Below, one piece after another: positions 29,934-36,170 of a stretch of DNA of 36,170 nucleotides. The stretch is from an uncultured Collinsella sp. Its GTDB lineage: Bacteria > Actinomycetota > Coriobacteriia > Coriobacteriales > Coriobacteriaceae. The translations under genes were made by a program, and so were the position numbers. Where the stretch lies: NCBI GenBank assembly GCA_959019945.1, contig CAUEQD010000022.1, forward strand, positions 1-36,170, read 5' to 3'. Position 1 is the stretch's first letter; every line of letters begins with the position of its first letter. Below the pieces are notes generated by a model. That model worked only from the letters and a program-made list of their open reading frames with translations. It made no database searches and was not told where the DNA came from.

Positions 29934-32518
29934 TGCCCGAGAAGGGTAACGGGGCCGAGGACACCGCTGGGCGCGACGGGCTCGGTGAGGGCGAAGATGT
30001 CGGGAATCGCATGGTCGAGTGTGTTGATGACATCGATGGTGAGCTCGTGCGTGCCGGCGGCAAGCGCGCCTGTCGCAAAGCGGTAGGGCGGGCAGATGCG
30101 CGTGCCGAGCGTTTGTCCGTCGAGTGTGAGCGTTGCGACTTCGTAGACATCCCCTAGGTCAATGACGGTGTGGGCGAGGTCGTCGGCCAGCTCGAACGAC
30201 GTGCGATAGCGGAACGTACCACATACGCCGGGGAACTGCTCGGCCGTGAGGTCGCACAGGCGCTCGAGCTTTTGCGGCTCGCCAAAGGTTCCATCGCTGC
30301 CGGCAGGGGAGAGGGCGACGGTCCAGGGGTGGCTGATGTCGAGGGCGAGCGTTGCACGTGTGCTCGTGTCGGTGCAGTCCGCGGGCTCGATTGCGCCGCT
30401 TGCCTCCAGAACAACAACGCAGCTCTCGAAGGGCGCCAGCTCCAACGCGCCATCAAACGCAACGGGTTTGGTGCCGTTCAGCAGGTCGAGGCGCGTGCCG
30501 CAAAGGCGCTCGCCTCGAGCAAGTGCAACCGTACAGCAAATACTTTCACGCGGATGCTCGTTGACTAGCATCACATAGGTCTCGCCCGCACGCTTGTAGC
30601 GAAGTGCGCGCAGCCAGGGCTGTGGCCTATCGGTCACAACGGTCTGCAGCCCCGCGTCTGCCAGCGCGTCCGCCACATCGGCAAGTGGCGTTGCCGTAAG
30701 CCCGTCCAGATCGGCTGCGCCATCCGCGTCATAAAGAGCGCCGGGCACTTCGTCAGCAGCGAGCACCGTGACACCCGCGGCCATCATGCGCCTCACCTCT
30801 TCCGCTGTAGCCGCGCCAATAAACGAGGCGCCGGGCAGAACAAACGCCTGATAGCGGCAGCCGTTAACGGCAAACGTTCCATCGGCAATCGAAATATCGT
30901 AACGCTCCTCATCCTCAAAAGCCTCGGCAGGCACAAAGTCAAAATCGATCTGCGCGCGCGTGAGCTCGGCCGCCACGCGCTCGACGGGCATGGCGTTGCT
31001 GGCCCATTCGGCGTCGGCATGGTACAGAATGGCGACGGGGCGAGCGGCAGCGCCTTCCGAAAGGAGCGTCGCCGTGCGATTCATATAGCGCATGAGCTGG
31101 CCAAAGTGCGGCCATTGCGGGTTGTTGCCGTGCGCGTAAAAGTGCGGCGGGCAGTCCCAATCGGGGAAGGGCGCCATGCTAAACGCGTGCGGCGTAAACC
31201 AGTTAATACCGCGGACGAGCATATGGTCGGCAATCCATTTCATCTCGCTCAGGCCCTCGTGCCAGCCAAAGGCGCCAAAGACCTCGGCCATGCAGCGCCC
31301 CTGCTTTTTGGGGTCGAGGCGCGCGGCCGAAGAGCCCAGCTTGGCAAGCGCGTACGTAAAGAACTCCATGTTCCATGCGCCGTGGAAGTAGCTGTAGCGC
31401 CCGCGGTCAATTCCGGGGGCAAGCTGGTTGATGACCACGTCGACACCGGCCATGTCCTGTCCTGCGACCGCGCGGAAGTAGTGCCCAGCGCCCTGACCCA
31501 GGCGCGTGTGACAACTCTTGTCCTCGATCACGTGGCCAATGTGCATGACGCCGTGCGCGCGGCACCAACCGCCAATCTGCTCGTCAAAGCAGCTGCGGTA
31601 GAGCTGCGTAGCAAGGTCCATATAGGCGTGGCGAACCTGGGCGCCGTTTGCCTCGCGCGTCCAAAGGCCGTGCAACTTAGCAAGCCAATTCTCGCCAAGC
31701 GCATCGCGCAGGCGGTGGGCAAGCTCGTTCGACCACGGCAGCGCTAGGTCGCCTCGCCCGATAAAACTGCTGGTAGAAGCATCGTCGAGCGTGGTGCCCT
31801 TCTCGTTCATAAAGCCGGGCTCATCGGTGAAAAAGCCCAAGATCGTTTTGCCAAACTCGTCGCTCAGATGCTCAAACGTGGGCTCGTAGACGGCGTCGAT
31901 GAGCGCGTGGCACGAGGCGGCGTCGACCATGTTGATGTACTCATCGCGAAAGCCGGTCTTTTGGCTGGTGACGTACAGCTCGATCGTGGTGACACCGGCG
32001 GGGGCGTCAAAACGCAAGCGGGCGGGTGTGCCATCGTCTCCTTGCTCAACAGCGAGCGCAAGGTCGAGCGGCGCACCAGCGGCATCAAAAGCCGCCGCGC
32101 CCACAAAGCGCTCGGTGGGGTCCATGAGATTACCGAGCTTGATGGTCGTGGACGGCTGGGGACCAACGACCGTAATCGTGCGATGCTTGAGCACGGTCTT
32201 CTTGAGCGCGGGGTCGACGTCATCGCCTTCGAGCGCGCCGTTGGCATAGCCTGTGGGGAAGTGGGCGTCGTCGAGCAACCAGATCTTTAACCCCAGGTGC
32301 TTGCACTCGCCGATGATAAAGCGCAGGTCAGACCACCAGCCGTCGCGACAGAAATCGGGATGCGTGCGCGATTCCAGGCAAACCTCGTGGATGTCCGCCC
32401 CAGCGATCTGCTCCAGATACTCGGTGATCGTCTCGCGCGCCTCGCCCTTGAGCCACAAGAACGGAAGCACGTGGTTGTCGTAGGTGCCGCCAAGCACCTG
32501 CTCAAAATACGCCGTCAT
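29918..32518 (-). CDS. Large GH106-like glycoside hydrolase
   Basis: 866 aa without a signal peptide, so presumably cytosolic. The N-terminal half looks like a (beta/alpha)8 glycosidase of the GH106 (alpha-L-rhamnosidase-like) type: early FLWLKGEARETITEYLEQI, then HEVCLESRTHPDF, GFFTDEPGFMNEKG, MHIGHVIEDKSC and FTPHAFSMAPFPDWD, and late GNNPQWPHFGQLMRYMNR. The C-terminus (~740-850) resembles a galactose-binding/jelly-roll module (FRYRTSFELADDLAHTVIDL). The start has GGAG about 6-8 nt upstream. It is divergent from an AraC gene and upstream of the RpiR gene. The substrate is not deducible; GH106 assignment is by eye. Confidence 0.75.
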   Translation of the reverse strand: MTAYFEQVLGGTYDNHVLPFLWLKGEARETITEYLEQIAGADIHEVCLESRTHPDFCRDGWWSDLRFIIGECKHLGLKIWLLDDAHFPTGYANGALEGDDVDPALKKTVLKHRTITVVGPQPSTTIKLGNLMDPTERFVGAAAFDAAGAPLDLALAVEQGDDGTPARLRFDAPAGVTTIELYVTSQKTGFRDEYINMVDAASCHALIDAVYEPTFEHLSDEFGKTILGFFTDEPGFMNEKGTTLDDASTSSFIGRGDLALPWSNELAHRLRDALGENWLAKLHGLWTREANGAQVRHAYMDLATQLYRSCFDEQIGGWCRAHGVMHIGHVIEDKSCHTRLGQGAGHYFRAVAGQDMAGVDVVINQLAPGIDRGRYSYFHGAWNMEFFTYALAKLGSSAARLDPKKQGRCMAEVFGAFGWHEGLSEMKWIADHMLVRGINWFTPHAFSMAPFPDWDCPPHFYAHGNNPQWPHFGQLMRYMNRTATLLSEGAAARPVAILYHADAEWASNAMPVERVAAELTRAQIDFDFVPAEAFEDEERYDISIADGTFAVNGCRYQAFVLPGASFIGAATAEEVRRMMAAGVTVLAADEVPGALYDADGAADLDGLTATPLADVADALADAGLQTVVTDRPQPWLRALRYKRAGETYVMLVNEHPRESICCTVALARGERLCGTRLDLLNGTKPVAFDGALELAPFESCVVVLEASGAIEPADCTDTSTRATLALDISHPWTVALSPAGSDGTFGEPQKLERLCDLTAEQFPGVCGTFRYRTSFELADDLAHTVIDLGDVYEVATLTLDGQTLGTRICPPYRFATGALAAGTHELTIDVINTLDHAIPDIFALTEPVAPSGVLGPVTLLGQNLPK

Positions 32519-32634
32519 ATACGCTCCTCCAAAACCAGCCTTTCTAATCCATTGAAGTTAGAGTACGCCGAGCGCGCCGCCCTGCTAATATCAAAACCAC
32601 GGCAGAATATGACCAAATCAAGGATAGGAGCACT

Positions 32635-33642
32635 ATGGAGCTCGCGCGTCTAGATAACCTGCTACTCGAGCTGACCGACAGTGAACGCGCCTATCGTGCG
32701 GGTGCCCATTACGACTGGAGCGATGCGCTCGGTCAAGGTAATCAGGCAGATATTGATGGCCGATACATTCGTAAAATTGGCAACCCAACGCTCGCCCTAC
32801 GACAAGAAGGCATGCCCGATGGTCTATCGATTGTTCGTAACTCGCGCTTCAATCCCGTGCCGGAACATGTCCACGATTATGTCGAAATCAGCTATGTCTA
32901 TCGAGGGCGAGCGCCGCAGATCGTCAACGGCGCGCCGCTCATGCTCGCTCAAAACGAGGTGCTCCTGCTCGATGCCGCCTGCCCGCATGCCGTAGGCGAG
33001 CTCGGCGAACACGACATTATGCTGAGCGTCATCATTTCGCGGCCAATGCTCGGCCGCAGCCTGGAGCAAAGCCTTTCGCCCGCAAGCGCGGTCTCGCGGT
33101 TCCTGCTCAACGCCCTCACGGACGAAACCGACCACCGCGGACACGTGCATTTCCATACGGGCGGCAGCCGTCGCGTGCGCCGCTACATGCAGGAGATGCT
33201 GTGCGAGCGTCTGGACCCCACGCCAGCGAGCCCCCAGATTGTCTCGAGGTTGTTCGAGCTGCTGCTGGTTGAGCTCATGCAAAGTTACGAGGCCGCGCTG
33301 CTGCAAACGGACGAGCCCGCACTGCCATCGGCGCAGGTCGCGGCTGCCATGGGCTTCATCGAGCGCAACGCCTGCGACTGCACCCTCGATGACCTCGCCC
33401 GCCACCTGCACCTGAGCCCCAACTACGCAAGCGCCCTGCTCAAGCGTCAGACGGGCCGCACATTCATGCAGCTGGTGCAGGAGAGCCGCCTGGCACGCGC
33501 AGCGACACTGCTCGACGCCGGCGCCACCGCGGAGGCGGCCGCGCGCGAGGCGGGTTATGCCAACATGAGCTTCTTCTACAAAAAGTTTGCCGAGCGCTAT
33601 GGCTGCACGCCGGCTGCCTATCGTCAACGTTTGCCCAGATAA
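32635..33642 (+). CDS. AraC-family transcriptional regulator
   Basis: 335 aa. The N-terminal part (~60-160) is a cupin-like sensing domain with EHVHDYVEISYVYRG and ACPHAVGEL. The C-terminal AraC HTH (~238-333) has CTLDDLARHLHLSPNYASAL and the signature ending AREAGYANMSFFYKKFAERYG. ATG 32635 follows AGGAG by 5 nt. It is transcribed divergently from the large glycoside hydrolase, with a 116-bp gap, so activating that gene in response to a sugar is its most likely role. Confidence 0.9.
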   Translation: MELARLDNLLLELTDSERAYRAGAHYDWSDALGQGNQADIDGRYIRKIGNPTLALRQEGMPDGLSIVRNSRFNPVPEHVHDYVEISYVYRGRAPQIVNGAPLMLAQNEVLLLDAACPHAVGELGEHDIMLSVIISRPMLGRSLEQSLSPASAVSRFLLNALTDETDHRGHVHFHTGGSRRVRRYMQEMLCERLDPTPASPQIVSRLFELLLVELMQSYEAALLQTDEPALPSAQVAAAMGFIERNACDCTLDDLARHLHLSPNYASALLKRQTGRTFMQLVQESRLARAATLLDAGATAEAAAREAGYANMSFFYKKFAERYGCTPAAYRQRLPR

Positions 33643-33644
33643 AA

Positions 33645-33677
33645 CCGACCAAAATAAACCTGTCCCTTTTTGGCAGG
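33645..33677. repeat. Diverged GGGAC-type hairpin abutting module copy 2
   Basis: CCGACCAAAA and TTTTTGGCAGG flank TAAACCTGTCCC. It matches the reverse complement of the hairpin at 29895 but has two mismatches in the stem. Its right arm merges with the regulatory module. Confidence 0.65.
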
Positions 33678-33780
33678 TATCAGGAAGTGTCAGGGGCGGG
33701 GCGGCGGCAGGGCGCCGCTGCGAAAAGAAGTGTCGGGTTTGGCGCCCCCGCCTCCGCATGTCTCCCGCGTGGGCGATACT
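33672..33780 (+). promoter_or_regulatory. 109-bp regulatory module, copy 2 (upstream of second GH1)
   Basis: Same length and same conserved blocks as 7955-8063: GGCRGGTATCA, AAGTGTCAG, GCGAAAAGAAGTRTCGG and, 38 nt further on, GATACT. In this copy no good -35 matches GATACT as a -10, which would fit a promoter needing an activator. The block is followed by 34 nt to the GH1 start codon. Confidence 0.6.
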
Positions 33781-33814
33781 CGGCTTATCGACCCACGATG
33801 CAAAGGAGATGCTC

Positions 33815-35263
33815 ATGGCAAACATCAAGTTCCCCGAGGGTTTCTATTGGGGTGGCGCTACCGCCGCCAACCAGTTTGAGGGCGCTTGGAACGTGGACGG
33901 CCGCGGCGCTTCCGTCGACGACCACTTCCTGGGCGGCAGCTACAAGGAGCCGCGTCAGGTCACGATCGACATCGACCCCAACCGCTTCTACCCCAACCAT
34001 GACGGCATCGATTTCTACCATCACTACGAGGAGGACATCGCGCTGTTCGCCGAGATGGGCTTCAACATGTTCCGCATGTCCATCTCTTGGAGCCGCATCT
34101 TCCCCAACGGCGACGACGCCGAGCCCAACGAGGCCGGCCTCGCCTTTTACGATCGCGTCTTCGACTGCCTGCGCGCTCACAATATCGAGCCGCTCGTGAC
34201 GCTCTCGCACTACGAGATGCCCTATCACCTGGTCGAGAAGTACAACGGCTGGGCGAGCCGCGAGCTCATCGGCTTCTTTGAGAAGTATTGCCAGACCGTC
34301 TTCGACCGCTATCAGGACAAGGTCAAGTTCTGGCTCACCTTCAACGAGATCAACTGCGGCACTATGGACATGGGCGCCATGATGGAGACCGGTCTGATCC
34401 AGGGCTTCGAGGGCCCGGCAAGCGCCATCAAGACCACCGCCCAGCAGCGTTATCAGGCGCTGCATCACCAGTTTGTCGCCAGCGGCCGCGTCGTGCGCTA
34501 TGCCCACGAGCACTACCCGCAGTTTAAGATGGGCAACATGGACTGCTTCATCCTCTCCTATGCCGCCACGTGTGATCCGGCCGACGTGTTCGCCACGCAG
34601 CAGGAGATGAATACCATGAACTGGTACTGCTCCGACGTGCAGGTGCGCGGCAAGTACCCGTTCTATGCCAAGCGCTTCTGGGCCGAGAACGATGTCGAGC
34701 TCGTGATGGAGGACGGCGACCTGCAGGATATCGCCGACGGCAAGGTCGATTTCTACACCTTTAGCTACTACATGTCCGGCACCGTGGGCACCCACAAGGA
34801 CCACGAGATGACCGAGGGCAATATGACCTTTGGCGGCAAGAACCCCTATCTGGAGTCCACCGACTGGGGCTGGCAGATCGATCCGCTGGGCCTGCGCATC
34901 GCGCTCAACGAGATTTACGCCCGCTACGAGATTCCGCTGATGGTGGTCGAGAACGGCATGGGCGCCTACGATGAGGTCGAGGAGGACGGCTCCATTCACG
35001 ATCCGTACCGCATCGCCTATCTGCGCAGCCACATCAAGGCCATGGGCGAGGCCGTCGCCGATGGTGTTGACCTGATCGCCTACACCTGGTGGGGCCCCAT
35101 CGACCTGGTGTCCGCCGGTACCGGCGAGATGCGCAAGCGCTACGGCTTCATCCACGTCGACAAGTACGACGACGGCACCGGCACCTACGAGCGCCGCCGC
35201 AAGGACAGCTTCTTCGCATACCAGAAGATTATCAAGTCCAACGGCGCTGAGGGCTTGGAGTAA
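33815..35263 (+). CDS. GH1 family 6-phospho-beta-glucosidase, second copy
   Basis: 482 aa from ATG 33815, which has AAGGAG 6 nt upstream; the frame is open farther back but without a start site of that quality. The opening FYWGGATAANQFEGAWNVDG is typical of the family. The acid/base is E178 (TFNEIN) and the nucleophile is E379 (VVENGMG). SAGTGEMRKRYGF marks the phosphate-binding loop of 6-phospho enzymes. It resembles the gene at 8100 but is clearly a diverged paralogue, probably with a different beta-glucoside preference. A glucose-type EIIA follows 266 nt later from its own promoter. Confidence 0.92.
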   Translation: MANIKFPEGFYWGGATAANQFEGAWNVDGRGASVDDHFLGGSYKEPRQVTIDIDPNRFYPNHDGIDFYHHYEEDIALFAEMGFNMFRMSISWSRIFPNGDDAEPNEAGLAFYDRVFDCLRAHNIEPLVTLSHYEMPYHLVEKYNGWASRELIGFFEKYCQTVFDRYQDKVKFWLTFNEINCGTMDMGAMMETGLIQGFEGPASAIKTTAQQRYQALHHQFVASGRVVRYAHEHYPQFKMGNMDCFILSYAATCDPADVFATQQEMNTMNWYCSDVQVRGKYPFYAKRFWAENDVELVMEDGDLQDIADGKVDFYTFSYYMSGTVGTHKDHEMTEGNMTFGGKNPYLESTDWGWQIDPLGLRIALNEIYARYEIPLMVVENGMGAYDEVEEDGSIHDPYRIAYLRSHIKAMGEAVADGVDLIAYTWWGPIDLVSAGTGEMRKRYGFIHVDKYDDGTGTYERRRKDSFFAYQKIIKSNGAEGLE

Positions 35264-35283
35264 TTGAGTTCCGGCGATTGAGT

Positions 35284-35307
35284 TCCGGCGTTCTGACGAA
35301 CGCCGGA
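35284..35307 (+). terminator. Hairpin after the second GH1 gene
   Basis: TCCGGCGTTC-TGAC-GAACGCCGGA is a perfect 10-bp stem. The left arm is preceded by a short tandem duplication of TTGAGTTCCGGCG. There is no T tract. Confidence 0.6.
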
Positions 35308-35391
35308 CCGGCGGCCGATTTCGTGACCACGAATGTCGACGACGACGGCATCTGGAACGCCTTCGTGCGCCTGGGGCTCATCGAGGGTTAA
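35290..35391 (+). pseudogene. Possible 3' remnant of a lost gene
   Basis: The frame reads GPAADFVTTNVDDDGIWNAF and then VRLGLIEG before a TAA. The codon pattern looks like that of a real protein end, but there is no start codon, no ribosome site and no room for a gene. A glycerophosphodiesterase-like C-terminus is conceivable. It could also be chance. Confidence 0.3.
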
Positions 35392-35452
35392 TCAACAAAA
35401 CGGGTGCCGATGGACAAAGACGTCGGCAGAGTTTTCGATTCGACTCCCCACC

Positions 35453-35480
35453 TTAGTTTTGGTCCAATTGGCACTATAAT
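35453..35480 (+). promoter_or_regulatory. Promoter of the EIIA gene
   Basis: A consensus -10 TATAAT (35475-35480) with a weaker -35 TTAGTT (35453-35458) at 16-nt spacing. The start codon is 49 nt downstream of the -10. Confidence 0.65.
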
Positions 35481-35529
35481 CACCATAGGCATGCGCACTA
35501 CGTTGCGCTTAATCAAGAGGAGAAAACGT

Positions 35530-36066
35530 ATGGGTCTGTTTGATATGTTCAAGAAGAAGGCTGAGCCCGCGGCTGTCGCTGCTCCGGCCTCCATCTCTGC
35601 TTCTGCCGGCGCCGACGTGCTGTGCTCGCCCGTCAAGGGCAAGGTCATCAAGATGGCCGACGTGCCCGATCCCGTCTTTGGTGGCGAGGTTCTGGGCAAG
35701 GGCTGCGCCGTGTGGCCCGAGGACGATCTGGTCTACGCTCCCTGCGACGGCAAGGTGACCGTCACCATGGGTCATGCCGTGGGCCTGCAGTCCGATAGCG
35801 GCATCGAGGTTCTGGTTCACGTTGGCGTCGATACCGTCAACATGAACGGCGACGGCTTCGAGGGCTTCGTCAAGGCTGACGATGTCGTTAAGGCCGGCCA
35901 GCCCATGCTCAAGATCGACCGCGCCAAGATTGCCGCTGCCGGCTACAAGGATTGCGTCGTCGTGGCCGTGTCCAACACCGCCGAGTTTGCCGATGTTGAG
36001 CTCGCCGTCGAGGCTGACTCTGCTGTTGCTGCCGGCGATGCCATCGTCAAGGTTGTTCGCAAGTAG
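35530..36066 (+). CDS. crr: PTS glucose-type EIIA protein
   Basis: 178 aa, soluble phosphocarrier that receives phosphate from HPr and passes it to an EIIB domain. The two family histidines are H82 (in MGHAVG) and H97 (in VLVHVGVDTV, the phosphorylated one), 15 residues apart as in E. coli EIIA-Glc. VFGGEVLGKGCAVWPEDDL and GFVKADDVVKAGQP also fit. An N-terminal Ala/Lys-rich tail precedes the domain. ATG 35530 has GAGGAG 8 nt upstream. It stands alone, so it probably serves several permeases, including those feeding the two phospho-beta-glucosidases. Confidence 0.93.
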   Translation: MGLFDMFKKKAEPAAVAAPASISASAGADVLCSPVKGKVIKMADVPDPVFGGEVLGKGCAVWPEDDLVYAPCDGKVTVTMGHAVGLQSDSGIEVLVHVGVDTVNMNGDGFEGFVKADDVVKAGQPMLKIDRAKIAAAGYKDCVVVAVSNTAEFADVELAVEADSAVAAGDAIVKVVRK

Positions 36067-36091
36067 GTTGCAACGTCCAAGGGATATTTTA

Positions 36092-36123
36092 GGGTGGTCG
36101 GATTGTCCGGCCGCCCTTTTTTA
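36092..36123 (+). terminator. Rho-independent terminator of the EIIA gene
   Basis: GGGTGGTCGGA-TTG-TCCGGCCGCCC (11-bp stem with one G-T pair) is followed by TTTTTT. Confidence 0.85.
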
Positions 36124-36140
36124 TTAGAGGCTTTAGCCTG

Positions 36141-36163
36141 TGCGGGGCGCGCAGCGCGCCGCA
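36141..36163. repeat. GC-rich hairpin at the window end
   Basis: TGCGGGGCGCGC and GCGCGCCGCA pair with one bulged G. It may be the terminator of a gene beyond the window. Confidence 0.4.
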
Positions 36164-36170
36164 TCAGAAA

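Noticed and set aside
33587..33814. N-terminal extension of the second GH1 protein
   Set aside because: The region overlaps the AraC gene and the regulatory module, is Arg-rich, and lacks a ribosome site; GH1 proteins start near ATG 33815.

Overview
The window looks like a chromosomal segment of a Coriobacteriia actinobacterium, most likely Collinsella. I infer this from the high GC content, the membrane-sensor plus LuxR-type HTH regulator, the GH1/PTS sugar genes, and many short intergenic hairpins with a GGGAC core. No 16S, tRNA or other strong taxonomic marker is present, so the genus is an inference.

Layout. 1-575: non-coding, with a palindrome, a 230-bp MITE-like element and a terminator. 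576-2792 (-): acyltransferase-3/SGNH surface O-acyltransferase. 2981-5546 (+): ribokinase, nucleoside hydrolase and luxS. 5691-6335 (+): DUF4867-type protein behind a clear operator-like palindrome. 6277-7951: an AAA ATPase gene (-) bracketed by two ~250-bp direct repeats, one carrying a frameshifted remnant of the neighbouring gene's 3' end. 8100-9530 (+): GH1 6-phospho-beta-glucosidase. 9673-13669 (+): a translationally coupled trio of degenerate 7TM sensor, NarL-type histidine kinase and response regulator. 13781-18074 (-): zinc-ribbon / YdjG-like / SPFH (YdjI-like) / lipoprotein operon. 18486-20026 (+): multi-TM protein and LuxR-type HTH that look like one regulator split at a G7 tract. 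20172-23747 (+): an envelope-type cluster with a small membrane protein, a double-zinc-ribbon protein and two paralogous lipoproteins. 23916-26684 (-): MgtA-type P-ATPase with a leader containing a 23-codon ORF behind a near-perfect Shine-Dalgarno. 27123-27806 (+): pyrE. 28262-28882 (+): XRE HTH fused to a desulfoferrodoxin/superoxide-reductase-like domain. 29021-33642: a large GH106-like glycoside hydrolase flanked by an RpiR regulator and a divergent AraC regulator. 33815-36066 (+): second GH1 enzyme, then a stand-alone glucose-type PTS EIIA.

Functional themes. Phospho-beta-glucoside use links the two GH1 genes, which share a fixed-length 109-bp upstream module, and the EIIA protein. Nucleoside and ribose salvage sits beside the LuxS step of the activated methyl cycle. 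Envelope maintenance and stress sensing account for the SPFH operon, the lipoproteins and the sensor-kinase trio. The intergenic DNA is unusually rich in inverted repeats. At least ten hairpins share a GGGAC-type loop but have different stems, as if spread by a REP/RAYT-like process, although no transposase is encoded here. I saw no tRNA, rRNA, CRISPR array or prophage.
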